64,000 nucleotides of DNA. Origin: Allacma fusca. Lineage: Eukaryota; Arthropoda; Collembola; Symphypleona; Sminthuridae. Shown here piece by piece: positions 30,983 through 43,237 of the stretch. How positions within the stretch are numbered: position 1 is the first letter of the stretch; every line of letters starts with the position of its first letter. Made by a program: the position numbers and the translations under genes. The notes under the pieces are model-generated. The model worked only from the letters and a program-made list of their open reading frames with translations, had not been told where the DNA came from and made no database searches. The stretch covers positions 30,017,378-30,081,377 of the forward strand of contig OX359248.1 of assembly GCA_947179485.1 (NCBI GenBank). The letters run 5' to 3'.

Positions 30983-31681
30983 GGGAGAGGTCACTAATGA
31001 CATCACTTTCAAAAACGTAAATATTTCACCCACCCTATCGTCACTTGCCGTCACTTTCTGTTTGAGGCACCTACCCACCCTAGAAAGTGATGTCACAAAG
31101 GATCGGTGATAAGAAGGGTGATTATTTGCGATACCTGATATATTGTCTTTGAACTCTTAAATTGGAGCAGAAAACTGTAGGACTTTGATTACTTAATAAT
31201 AATTCAAATAGGCGGAATTAAAATAATTTGGTTCACATTAACATTGTTTCAGCAAATAATACTGTTGTTTTTGCTCTCAATTACATCTTATTGATCAAAA
31301 TGTAAATTTTGGCTACGCTTTATAAAAATCCATAATTGAATGAAAATACTGCTCACGATCAATTTAAACAACGCCCGATGCTTAATAATTCCAACAAAAT
31401 ATTAAAAACTGTTGTAGGTAAATGGATGCATATTGTAAGTAAGTTTTAACGCAAATATAGTGCGTATTTACTATTCAAACTGCAATACGCTGCAATAATG
31501 TGACAAGGCAACCCGCAATAATACTAGCATTTGTCGTTCTTGCTGAAGGATCTCAACCTTAATACATGGAGTCGGTGACGTCACTTTCCCAACCAACCAC
31601 CCTACTACTACGTCATGTCTAGTCACTTTTAAAGGTTACCATCCACCCACTCAAAATATGACGTCATTAGTGACCTCCCCC
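30983..31681. mobile_element. PIF/Harbinger-type MITE, copy 1 (699 bp)
   Basis: Ends are inverted repeats (GGGAGAGGTCACTAATGAC and GTCATTAGTGACCTCCCCC) flanked by the 3-bp duplication TTA (30,980-30,982 and 31,682-31,684) inside a satellite monomer. A TTA target and G-rich ends fit PIF/Harbinger. The interior is non-coding. Short CACCCACCC and GTCAC motifs are clustered near both ends. Confidence 0.8.
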
Positions 31682-32618
31682 TTACCAGCGGATTTTTTTG
31701 AAAATAGTTTCATTGAACACAGAATGACCATTGGAATTTGAAAATCCGATTTTGAATGAATTCAGTTTTTTCACTTTTTCCTTGAATATTGCCATTTCAC
31801 TCTATGAATTATTAGTTAAATTCATAATTAATAAAATTACCAGCGGATTTGGTTGAAAATAGTTTCATTGAACTCAGAATGAATAGTTGTATTGAAAAAA
31901 TCCAATTTTGAAGAAATTTAGTTTTTTCACTTGAATATAGAAGTATCACAATAAACTTCTAGTTGAATTCATAGTTTATAAAGTTACAAACGGATTTGGC
32001 TGAAAATAGTTTCATTGAACTCAGACTGACCATTGGAATTGGAAAATCCGATTTTGAATGAATTAAGTTTTTTCACTTTTTCCTTGAATATTGCCATTTC
32101 ACTCTATGAATTATTAGTTAAATTCATAATTAATAAAATTACCAGCGGATTTCGTTGAAAATAGTTTCATTAAACTCAGAAATACCAGTTTTATTGAAAA
32201 AAATCGGATTTTTATTTTTTTATTCTTACAATTTTTCATTGAATTATATAGTTTCACTATATAAATTATTAGTTTATCTCATAATTTATAATGTTACCAA
32301 CGGATTTGGTTGAAAATAGTTTCATTGAACTCAGAATGACAAGTTGTACATAAAAAAATAAAAAAATCATCCGATTTTGAAGGAATTTAGTTGTTTCACT
32401 TTTTCCTTGATTATTGCCATTTCACTGTATAATTCATTAGTTTAATCCATAATTAATAAAATTACCAGCGGATTTGGTTGAAAATAGTTTCATTGAACTC
32501 AGAATGACCATTGGAAATGGAAAATCCGATTTTGAATGAAGTAAGTTTTCACCTTTTCCCTCGAATATTGCCATTTCACTGTATAAATTATTAGTTTAAT
32601 TCATAATCAATAAAATTA
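31682..32618 (+). repeat. Satellite array, block 4
   Basis: Six or so monomers repeating the order seen in block 3, ending at the second MITE copy. Confidence 0.92.
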
Positions 32619-33321
32619 GGGAGAGGTCACTAATGACATCACTTTCAAAAACGTAAATATTTCACCCACCCACCCTATCGTCACTTGCCGTCACTTTCTG
32701 TTTGAGGCACCTTCCCACCCTAGAAAGTGATGTCACAAAGGATCGGTGATAAGAAGGGTGATTATTTGCGATACCTGATATATTGTCTTTGAACTCTTAA
32801 ATTGGAGCAGAAAACTGTAGGACTTTGATTACTTAATAATAATTCAAATAGGCGGAATTAAAATAATTTGGTTCACATTAACATTGTTTCAGCAAATAAT
32901 ACTGTTGTTTTTGCTCTCAATTACATCTTATTGATCAAAATGTAAATTTTGGCTACGCTTTATAAAAATCCATAATTGAATGAAAATACTGCTCACGATC
33001 AATTTAAACAACGCCCGATGCTTAATAATTCCAACAAAATATTAAAAACTGTTGTAGGTAAATGGATGCATATTGTAAGTAAGTTTTAACGCAAATATAG
33101 TGCGTATTTACTATTCAAACTGCAATACGCTGCAATAATGTGACAAGGCAACCCGCAATAATACTAGCATTTGTCGTTCTTGCTGAAGGATCTCAACCGT
33201 AATACATGGAGTCGGTGACGTCACTTTCCCAACCAACCACCCTACTACTACGTCATGTCTAGTCACTTTTAAAGGTTACCATCCACCCACTCAAAATATG
33301 ACGTCATTAGTGACCTCCCCC
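32619..33321. mobile_element. PIF/Harbinger-type MITE, copy 2 (703 bp)
   Basis: Nearly identical to copy 1, at the identical position in the satellite monomer. It has one extra CACC unit and a few substitutions. It is offset 1,636 bp from copy 1. Same flanks and same position mean it was copied together with the satellite and did not insert independently. Confidence 0.8.
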
Positions 33322-35033
33322 TTACCAGCGGATTTTTTTGAAAATAGTTTCATTGAACACAGAATGACCATTGGAATTTGAAAATCCGATTTTGAATGAA
33401 TTCAGTTGTTTCACTTTTTCCTTGAATATTGCCATTTCACTCTATGAACTATTAGTTTAATCCATAATTAATAAAATTACCAGCGGATTTGGCTGAAAAT
33501 AGTTTCATTGAACACAGAATGACCATTGGAATTTGAAAATCCGATTTTGAATGAATTCTGTTTTTCCAATTTGTCCTTGAATATTGCCATTTCACTCTAT
33601 GAACTATTAGTTTAATCCATAATTAATAAAATTACCAGCGGATTTGGTTGAAAATAGTTTCATTGAACTCAGAATGACCATTGGAATTGGAAAATCCAAT
33701 TTTGAATGAATTCTGTTTTTCCACTTTTTCCTTGAATATTGCCATTTCACTCTATGAACTATTAGTTTAATCCATAATTAATAAAATTACCAGCGGATTT
33801 GGCTGAAAATAGTTTCATTGAACACAGAATGACCATTGGAATTTGAAAATCCGATTTTGAATGAATTCTGTTTTTCCAATTTGTCCTTGAATATTGCCAT
33901 TTCACTCTATGAACTATTAGTTTAATCCATAATTAATAAAATTACCAGCGGATTTGGTTGAAAATAGTTTCATTGAACTCAGAATGACCATTGGAATTGG
34001 AAAATCCAATTTTGAATGAATTCTGTTTTTCCACTTTGTCCTTGAATATTGCCATTTCACTCTATGAACTATTAGTTTAATCCATAATTAATAAAATTAC
34101 CAGCGGATTTGGTTGAAAATAGTTTCATTGAACACAGAATGACCATTGGAATTTGAAAATCCGATTTTGAATGAATTCAGTTTTTTCACTTTTTCCTTGA
34201 ATATTGCCATTTCACTCTATGAATTATTAGTTAAATTCATAATTAATAAAATTACCAGCGGATTTGGTTGAAAATAGTTTCATTGAACTCAGAATGAATA
34301 GTTGTATTGAAAAAATCCAATTTTGAAGAAATTTAGTTTTTTCACTTGAATATAGAAGTATCACAATAAACTTCTAGTTGAATTCATAGTTTATAAAGTT
34401 ACAAACGGATTTAGTTGAAAATAGTTCGATTGAACTCAGAATGACCATTGGAATTGGAAAATCCGATTTTGAATGAATTAAGTTTTTTCACTTTTTCCTT
34501 GAATATTGCCATTTCACTCTATGAATTATTAGTTAAATTCATAATTAATAAAATTACCAGCGGATTTCGTTGAAAATAGTTTCATTAAACTCAGAAATAC
34601 CAGTTTTATTGAAAAAAATCGGATTTTTATTTTTTTATTCTTACAATTTTTCATTGAATTATATAGTTTCACTATATAAATTATTAGTTTATCTCATAAT
34701 TTATAATGTTACCAACGGATTTGGTTGAAAATAGTTTCATTGAACTCAGAATGACAAGTTGTACATAAAAAAATAAAAAAATCATCCGATTTTGAAGGAA
34801 TTTAGTTGTTTCACTTTTTCCTTGATTATTGCCATTTCACTGTATAATTCATTAGTTTAATCCATAATTAATAAAATTACCAGCGGATTTGGTTGAAAAT
34901 AGTTTCATTGAACTCAGAATGACCATTGGAAATGGAAAATCCGATTTTGAATGAAGTAAGTTTTCACCTTTTCCCTCGAATATTGCCATTTCACTGTATA
35001 AATTATTAGTTTAATTCATAATCAATAAAATTA
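33322..35033 (+). repeat. Satellite array, block 5 with alternating dimer
   Basis: At 33,366-34,141 the motif GACCATTGGAAT recurs exactly every 155 bp. Monomers alternate between a GAACACAGAATG...GGAATTTG type and a GAACTCAGAATG...GGAATTGG type, forming a 310-bp dimer. From about 34,096 the block repeats 31,682-32,618 up to the third MITE. Confidence 0.93.
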
Positions 35034-35736
35034 GGGAGAGGTCACTAATGACATCACTTTCAAAAACGTAAATATTTCACCCACCCACCCTATCGTCACT
35101 TGCCGTCACTTTCTGTTTGAGGCACCTTCCCACCCTAGAAAGTGATGTCACAAAGGATCGGTGATAAGAAGGGTGATTATTTGCGATACCTGATATATTG
35201 TCTTTGAACTCTTAAATTGGAGCAGAAAACTGTAGGACTTTGATTACTTAATAATAATTCAAATAGGCGGAATTAAAATAATTTGGTTCACATTAACATT
35301 GTTTCAGCAAATAATACTGTTGTTTTTGCTCTCAATTACATCTTATTGATCAAAATGTAAATTTTGGCTACGCTTTATAAAAATCCATAATTGAATGAAA
35401 ATACTGCTCACGATCAATTTAAACAACGCCCGATGCTTAATAATTCCAACAAAATATTAAAAACTGTTGTAGGTAAATGGATGCATATTGTAAGTAAGTT
35501 TTAACGCAAATATAGTGCGTATTTACTATTCAAACTGCAATACGCTGCAATAATGTGACAAGGCAACCCGCAATAATACTAGCATTTGTCGTTCTTGCTG
35601 AAGGATCTCAACCGTAATACATGGAGTCGGTGACGTCACTTTCCCAACCAACCACCCTACTACTACGTCATGTCTAGTCACTTTTAAAGGTTACCATCCA
35701 CCCACTCAAAATATGACGTCATTAGTGACCTCCCCC
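35034..35736. mobile_element. PIF/Harbinger-type MITE, copy 3 (703 bp)
   Basis: Essentially identical to copy 2 and offset from it by 2,415 bp, with the same satellite junctions and TTA flanks. It was amplified with the satellite. Confidence 0.8.
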
Positions 35737-38027
35737 TTACCAGCGGATTTTTTTGAAAATAGTTTCATTGAACACAGAATGACCATTGGAATTTGAAAAT
35801 CCGATTTTGAATGAATTCAGTTGTTTCACTTTTTCCTTGAATATTGCCATTTCACTCTATGAACTATTAGTTTAATCCATAATTAATAAAATTACCAGCG
35901 GATTTGGCTGAAAATAGTTTCATTGAACACAGAATGACCATTGGAATTTGAAAATCCGATTTTGAATGAATTCTGTTTTTCCAATTTGTCCTTGAATATT
36001 GCCATTTCACTCTATGAACTATTAGTTTAATCCATAATTAATAAAATTACCAGCGGATTTGGTTGAAAATAGTTTCATTGAACTCAGAATGACCATTGGA
36101 ATTGGAAAATCCAATTTTGAATGAATTCTGTTTTTCCACTTTGTCCTTGAATATTGCCATTTCACTCTATGAACTATTAGTTTAATCCATAATTAATAAA
36201 ATTACCAGCGGATTTAGTTGAAAATAGTTATATTGAACTTAGAATGACCATTGGAAATGGAAAATCCGATTTTGAATGAAGTCAGTTTTTTCACCTTTTC
36301 CTTGAATATTGCCATTTCACTCTATAAACTGTTAGTTTAATCCATAATTAATAAAATTACCAGCGGATTTGGTTGAAAACAGTTTCATTAAATTTAGAAT
36401 GACCAGTTATATTGAAAAAAATCTGATTTTTTTTTATTTTTACAATTTTTCAATGAATATTATAGTTTCACTTTATCAATTATTAGTTTATCTCATAATT
36501 TATAAAGTTACCAACGGATTCGGTTGAAAATAGTTTCATTGAACTCAGAATGACAAGTTGTATTAAAAAAGTAGAAAAAATCAGATTTTGTTTTTTTTTT
36601 CATTGAATATTGCAGTTTCACGGTATGAATTATTTGTTTATTTCATAATAAATTAAGTTGGCAACGAATATTGTTGAAATAAGTTTCGTTGCACTCAGAA
36701 TGACCCGGGTTATTGAAAAATCCGATTTTGAAGGAATATAGTTGTTTCATTTTTTCCTTGATTATTGCCATTTCACTGTATAATTTATTAGTTTAATTCA
36801 TAATTAATAAAATTACCAGAGGATTTGGTTGAAAATAGTTTCATTGAATTTAGAATGACCATTGGAAATGGAAAATCCGATTTTGAATGAAGTCAGTTTT
36901 TTCACCTTTTCCTTGAATATTGCCATTTCACTCTATAAACTATTAGTTTAATCCATTATTTAAAAAATTACCAGCAAGTTTGGTAGAAAATAGTTTCATT
37001 CAACTCAGAATGACCATTGGAATTGGAAAATCCGATTTTGAATGAATTCAGTTTTTTTTACTTTTTCCTTTAATATTGTCATTTCACTGTTTGAATTATT
37101 AGTTTAATTCATAATTAATAAAATTACCAGCGGATTTGGTTGAAAATAGTTTCATTAAACTTCGAATGACCATTTATATTGAAAAAAATCGGATTTTTTT
37201 TTTACAATTTTTTATTGAATACTATAGTTTCACTGTAAAATTATTAGTTTATCTCATAATTTATAAAGTTACCAACGGATTTTGTTTAAAATAGTTTCAT
37301 TGATCTCAGAATGACAAGTTGTACATAAAAAAATAAAAAAATCATCCGATTTTGAAGGAATTTAGTTGTTTCACTTTTTCCTTGATTATTGCCATTTCAC
37401 TGTATAATTTATTAGTTTAATTCATAATTAATAAAATTACCAGCGGATTTGGTTGAAAATAGTTTCATTAAACTTCGAATGACCATTTATATTGAAAAAA
37501 ATCGGATTTTTTTTTTACAATTTTTTATTGAATACTATAGTTTCACTGTAAAATTATTAGTTTATCTCATAATTTATAAAGTTACCAACGGATTTTGTTT
37601 AAAATAGTTTCATTGATCTCAGAATGACAAGTTGTACATAAAAAAATAAAAAAATCATCCGATTTTGAAGGAATTTAGTTGTTTCACTTTTTCCTTGATT
37701 ATTGCCATTTCACTGTATAATTTATTAGTTTAATTCATAATTAATAAAATTACCAGCGGATTTGGTTGAAAATAGTTTCATTGAACTCAGACTGACCATT
37801 GGAATTGGAAAATCCGATTTTGAATGAATTCAGTTTTTTCACTTTTCCCTTTAATATTACCGTTTCACTGTATGAATTATTAGTTTAATCCATAATTAAT
37901 AAAATTACCAGCGGATTTGGTTGAAAATAGTTTCATTGAACTCAGAATGACCATTGGAATTGGAAAATCCTATTTTGAATGAATTCAGTTTTTTCACTTT
38001 TTCCTTGAATATTGGCAATTTACTGTT
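35737..38027 (+). repeat. Satellite array, block 6
   Basis: Follows MITE copy 3 with the same monomer order as after copy 2, then more diverged monomers. Around 37,130-37,745 two ~308-bp units (each two monomers, with TTAAACTTCGAATGACCATT and TTGTACATAAAAAAATAAAA) are almost identical, a very recent duplication. It is broken by the BEL/Pao LTR. Confidence 0.92.
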
Positions 38028-38400
38028 TGTGAAATGTTGAGACTACTGGGGACTGGAAGCTGGAAGATTTTTTTGAGGCAAATCACGATAGTAACCCATA
38101 TGGCATTATTTTACATTCAAATACATATATATAGCCTTAGTCCATAAGATCCTCATAGAGGGCGCCCATGCATTGAGCCCACACCTCATATACCCAATAC
38201 CCGAATACTGTAACACTCGATTCCCGGGTAGTAGTACCTAGTGGCAACATATGCCATTACTACCAAAAGTCCCTCCAATATATAATACTTGAGTTTAATA
38301 GGCTTAAATGAAAATGTGGGTAGTCATTTTCCCGATAAATTAGCATTAAGGCAAATCGAACATAATCTGAGTAACTACTACTATGGGAAAGTCTCCAACA
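38028..38400 (-). repeat. BEL/Pao 3' LTR, about 373 bp
   Basis: On the minus strand it starts TGTTGGAGACTTTCCC, directly after a purine tract, and ends TCTCAACATTTCACA. These are TG...CA ends. No second copy is in the window, so the boundaries are inferred from the ends, the tract and the satellite junction. Confidence 0.65.
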
Positions 38401-38410
38401 TCCCGGCCCC
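38401..38410 (-). promoter_or_regulatory. BEL/Pao polypurine tract
   Basis: The minus strand reads GGGGCCGGGA immediately before the LTR start TGTTGG. Confidence 0.55.
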
Positions 38411-38435
38411 ATTGAAATATAATTTCAATAAATTG

Positions 38436-39818
38436 CTACTGGTCCATAGGAAGAGGTGAAAGCTTCACCAAGGGACGTTTGTAAATCCCATCGGACGTCT
38501 TAATGGTATATACTCTCGCTATTCCATCTGCTCCTGGATGACTCTCGACTATGCGTGATAATTTCCATTTTAGAGGTGGTAGGCGGTCATCCTTCACCAG
38601 GACCAGATCCCCAATCTGCAAGGCTGGTTTCATAACAAGCCACTTTGGTCGCTTTTGTAAACGAGTAAGATATTCGTTACTCCATCTCTTCCAGAAGTGC
38701 TGAGTAATCTTCTGGATTCCTCTCCATTTCGTAACATGCGACCCCGACTCCTCCATACTCGGTCCTTCAGGGATGGCTGTCAGTGCTTCTCCAATTATAA
38801 AATGACCCGGTGTCAGGGCTGTTAGGTCATTTGGGTCAGACTAAAGCTCTGTCAAGGGCCTAGAATTCAGAATAGCTTCGATTTGGGCAATAAGAGTGCA
38901 TGTATCCTCATAATTGAATATCTCAGCTCCTACGACCCGTATTAGATGATGCTTTACTGAACGTATGCCTGCCTCCCAAAGGCCGCCAAAATGCGGACTC
39001 GAAGGTGGGTTGAAGTTCCACTTTATGCCTTTGCTTGCCGCAAATTCCCCAATGGCCATTCCAACACCTGCTGACTTCCAAATCTTCCGAAGTTCCTGAT
39101 TTGCTCCTACAAATGTTCTGCCGAAATCCGAGTAGATATCACTCGGAATACCACATCTTGCTACAAAACGCTTCCAGACTGCTATGAAGGCCGGCGTTGT
39201 CATGCTGGTTACCACCTCCAGATGTATTGCCCTCGTAAAAATGCAAATAAATATGGTCACGTAGCCCTTTTGTCTCGCATTACCTTTGCCCATCCGCAAT
39301 ATAATAGGGCCGGGAAGGTCAGTGCCAACTTTTACAAATGAACGGGCCGGAGAAACTTGAACGGACGGTAGATTTCCCAGCATCTGAGTAGCTGTCTCCG
39401 AACGAAACCGACAACACCGAACGCACTTCCGGATTTGCCTCCGAACTGCATCACGGCCATTTAGGATCCAGAACTGCCGCTGGATATAAGCTAGGACGAC
39501 CTTGCAACTCCCGTGCAAATTAATTTCATGAGCATAATTTATTATGAGATTGGTCAGTACATGATGCCTTGGTATTATTAACGGGTGCTTTCGTCCATCC
39601 GATATCTTGGATTTTTCCAATCTCCCCCCTATCCTGAGAAGTCCGGCCTCATCCACAAATGGATTGAGACTTCTCAGCCGACTCTTAACAGGAATTGATT
39701 TCTGGATCTTTAACAAAGTTACCTCTGCTGGAAATTCATTCTGCTGAACCAACTTCACAGAAATAAGTAACGCCTGTTGCAATTCCACTGCACTGAGAAC
39801 CGCGAAGTTCCGTTTCAC
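38436..39818 (-). pseudogene. BEL/Pao integrase and C-terminal domain
   Basis: Integrase with HHCC finger (HEINLHG...CVRCC) and catalytic residues D in VGTDLPGPI, D in IYSDFGRTF and E in GGLWEAGIRSVKHHL. Then comes the Pao-specific C-terminal domain (GDLVLVKDDRLPPLKWKLSR, ending KLSPLP). One in-frame stop at 38,838-38,840, just after RPLTEL, splits the two parts. In intact elements this reads through into a PGHFLIG-type segment, whose remnant is visible after the stop. Confidence 0.9.
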
Positions 39819-40213
39819 CTTTTCACCTTACAATTAGCCATAAAGCGCCGCATGTACGGTGTGACCCTCTGCAACTTGGTGAGTGATGAAAACCGATGCA
39901 AAATTGTTTCTTCCATGCCCACATGGTTCACAATTACCCGTTTCCTTTGCTCCTTTAGCGCCTCCTCCGGAACAGAATTAGGTTTGCCGCAATTAAACTC
40001 CTCTTCCAACAGAAATTTAGGACCTTGGCACCACAGTGCGTGAGTTACCAACTCCGAAGGTTGTATTCCCCGAGAAGCACTGTCAGCCGGATTTTCTATA
40101 CCAGGGACATGGAACCAATTTTCATACGGAATGATGTCCTGAATCGCTGATACACGATTTGCTACGTAAGTATTCCAATGTTTGGGATGCTCCTTAAGCC
40201 ACGCTAACACCAC
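39815..40213 (-). pseudogene. BEL/Pao RNase H C-terminal part
   Basis: Contains VLAWLKEHPKHWNTYVANRV and FHVPGIENPADSASRG, the conserved RNase H/connection segment of BEL/Pao Pol. It is in a different frame from the integrase downstream and from the fragment upstream. Confidence 0.85.
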
Positions 40214-40997
40214 GGTTGAATCGGTAAATGCCCATAGCTTCTCTGGTTTAGTGATGAAAGATCTGCAATTGCCATCATCAGGTGCGCCAATAGAACAGCT
40301 GCATTTAGCTCCAGTCGCGGTAAAGATTTCTGCTGCAATGGGGCTACTTTTGTTTTGCCTGCAACCAAACTAATTTGAAACCCATTATTGTCTTTTGACC
40401 GCAAATAAACGACTGCACCGCAAGCAGTTTCTGAAGCGTCAGAAAATCCCACGAGCTCATAGGAAGTTTCGTGAATGGATTTGATGCATCTTGGAATCTT
40501 GATAGATTCAAGTACGGATAGTTCCTCCCGATATCTTGACCATTCCTCCTTAACAGAATCCGGTACTGTAGCATCCCAATCCAATTTCAAGAACCAAAGC
40601 TTCTGCATCATGATTTTTCCTACAAGTGTAACCGGTGCTATAAGTCCTAATGGATCGAATACCTTCGATGTATCCGATGAGATCGTCCTTTTGGTAACTA
40701 ATGGCGTTCTGGTGGAACATTGACCTTAAACCAAAATTCATCTTAAAAAGGTAGCCAGTATAACCCCAAGGTCTTTATAACTTCATCCTCATCTATCCGG
40801 AATGGAGATGCATCGCTCTCATCGAAGGAGGAATTGTTGCCAGAAATTCATCGCTGGATGAAGCCCATTTTCGCAAGTCCATTTTCGCACTATCCATCGA
40901 CACCAAAATGTACTTTGCCAAAGTCTGCGCTTGGTGGACATCCGGTGCTCCTGTCATAAGATATCCGGCTCGGTTAATTAACGGATAATAAAAACGG
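40204..40997 (-). pseudogene. BEL/Pao RT end and RNase H N-terminal part
   Basis: Contains FSDASETACGAVVYLRS and LPRLELNAAVLLAHL of the RNase H. Upstream, in broken frames, are KLWFLKLDWDATVP and, near 40,850-40,930, SMDSAKMDLRKWASS, a segment of the Pao RT. At least three frame disruptions. Nothing of the element remains beyond about 40,997. Confidence 0.8.
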
Positions 40998-42060
40998 AAT
41001 TATTAGTTTAATTCATAATGAATAAAAATACCAGCGGATTTGGTTGAAAATAGTTTCATTAAACTCAGAATGATCAGTTATATTGAAAAAAATCGGTTTT
41101 TTTTATTTTTACACTTTTTCATTGAATATTGCAGTTTTACTGTATAAATTTTTAGTTTATTTCATAACTAATAAAGTTGCCAACGGATTGGGTTAAAAAT
41201 AATTTCATTGAACTCAGAATAATTGATGCTGTCAAAATGGAAGGAACAAATCCGATTTTGAAGAAATTTTATTATTCACTTTTTACTTTAATCTTGCAGT
41301 TTCACTGTATTAAATATTACTTTAACTCATAATTTATAAATTTACCAACTGATTTGGGTGGAACTAGATTTATTGAATCCAGAATGACCGGTTTATTAAA
41401 AAAAGTTGAAAGGACTGCTTTTGATGAAATTTGGTTTTTTCACCCAAGGAATTGGGTGGAAATGATTTCATTGAACTCAGAATAATGAGCTCTATTTTTA
41501 AAAGTCGAAAAATCTGGTTTTTATGAAACTTTATTTCTTCACTTTCCCCCTAAATATTGCAGTTTTGCTGTATAAATTTTTACGTTAATTCGTAAATTAT
41601 AAACTTACCAGAGGATTTGGGTTTAATTGGTTTCATTGAACTCAGAATGACTAGTTCTATTGAAAAAAGCGGGGAAAATCTGGTTTTAATGAAATTCTAT
41701 TTTTTCACTTTTTCGTTGAATATTGCAATTTCCCTGAATAAATTATTTGTTTAATTCATAATTGATAAAGTCACCGACATATTTCGATGGGAATAATTCC
41801 ATTAAATTCAGACTAACCAGTTCTATTAAAATCAGTGGAAAACATACGGCGTTGAAGAATATTTATCTTTTTACTTTCCCCCTAAATAGGGAAGTTTTAC
41901 TGTATAAGTTATTCCTTTAATTCATAATTGATAAAGGTACAAACAGAGTTGGATAGAAATACTTTCATTGAACTCAAAGTGATTATTTCTATTTTTAAAA
42001 GTGGAAAAAACTGGTGTTGATGAAATTTTGTTTTTTAAATTTCCCCCTAAATGTTACAGT
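40998..42060 (+). repeat. Satellite array, block 7 (diverged)
   Basis: Six or seven diverged monomers in the same orientation, with ATTCATAAT, TTACCAACGGATTGGGTT and TTTCATTGAACTCAGAAT motifs. High divergence suggests the right edge of the array. Confidence 0.85.
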
Positions 42061-42572
42061 TGTGACAGAAGCAAGGTTCATTGCGAAGCTAAACCCTGAT
42101 CTGATGAACCACGCTAGTCAAACGGCCGTCTTCACAAGCCAGCAACAGCAAGGAGCACGCCGGAGGTCTTAAGTGGAGTGCAGTGAGAGACGTTGCCTCA
42201 TTGACTCTGGAGCAACCGATCAGTTAGCAGTAGTCTCGTAGCAGTAGTTCTATGCTTTTGTTTCCTTTTATTACTTTGGAACTTTAAGTTAAATTATCAA
42301 GTCGTTACTAATAAATAGCCAACGCAGAGAGTCACTCCGTCCATTTTTATTGGCATACCTTTTGACTGGTTCACATTATTATTTTATTCTCCTATTTTTA
42401 CTATTTTTGATGCTTACAAGCATTCGGGCATAAGCGTACTTAATAATTATTATTGAGAGAGAGAGTGAGAGGTTGGCATATGGATTTGTGAAGCTAATTA
42501 TTATGTTTAATTTTCTGCATTATAGCCACGGCACGGTAATATAGATACTAAGCTTACCCCTGATCTCTCTCA
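42061..42572 (+). repeat. 5' LTR of the 412/mdg1-like element, about 512 bp
   Basis: Starts TGTGACAGAAGCAAGG at the satellite border and ends CTGATCTCTCTCA three bases before the primer site. It contains an AATAAA signal near 42,310. Boundaries are inferred from ends and primer site because there is only one copy. Confidence 0.75.
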
Positions 42573-42575
42573 AAG

Positions 42576-42594
42576 TGGCGACCGTGACTACGGA
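42576..42594 (+). promoter_or_regulatory. Primer-binding site, tRNA-Arg type
   Basis: TGGCGACCGTGAC, three bases after the LTR. From established knowledge this matches the tRNA-Arg primer-site type used by the 412/mdg1 group of insect Gypsy elements. Confidence 0.75.
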
Positions 42595-43237
42595 CTTTAT
42601 TTCGGAACTTGGAAATTTTTGGAGGGTATTGGCAAAAAAAACAATCAGCCGGCCCGTTTTAGGAATTTTTCCGAAGTCCGCGAGTGTACTTAATTTTTTC
42701 ACTGTAAGTAAAATTAAGAAAGCAGCCACAGTGATCTGTAGCTTGCATTTTGTTTGTGGCTTTGGTGATCCCGAGCTACTCAATTATTTTTGTGTGTAAA
42801 TTATGCCAGGGTGATGAAATTTTGGAAATAAGTATTATAACTCAAGTAGCGTTGAAGTACATATACTATTTTAAGATTAGTGTGAACAGGTTAAATGGTT
42901 AGGGCCACGCTGAAAATTAGTAGTCAGTGGATGTAAATTAAGGGACGTAAAATTAGAGGCTGTAAAATATAAGATAAAGGTTGTTAGTTGGCTTCAACGT
43001 TAAGGTCATTCTCCTAGGTGGTACTCTGTCCTTAGTTGATGGGACAAATTAGCATGATAGCTCGCGAGGGTAGTTGGTTAACGCTCTGAACGTTTGGATT
43101 TCCAACATAGGGTCCTTGCTATTCATTTTTAGCTACCTTAGAAGTTTTTAAATAAGATCTATTTTTCTACCCAGTATTTTAAAGCTATTTTTTTAACCAA
43201 ACGTGCTGGTCACTATCTACTTATTTTAATTTAATTT
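42595..43237 (+). other. Leader of the 412/mdg1-like element
   Basis: 643 bp of non-coding leader between primer site and gag. Long leaders are usual in this group. No further feature is supported. Confidence 0.5.

Larger units (their letters stand above)
38028..40997 (-). mobile_element. BEL/Pao retrotransposon, 5'-truncated
   Basis: Minus-strand element with a 3' LTR, polypurine tract, integrase, RNase H and the end of RT. Everything upstream, including gag, protease, RT core and 5' LTR, is missing. It joins satellite DNA directly at about 40,997. Frames are broken several times. No target duplication can be assigned because one end is lost. Confidence 0.88.

Noticed and set aside
42595-42799. 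Short frame in the leader of the 412/mdg1-like element
   Set aside because: No similarity to Gag. Leaders of this group are long and non-coding.
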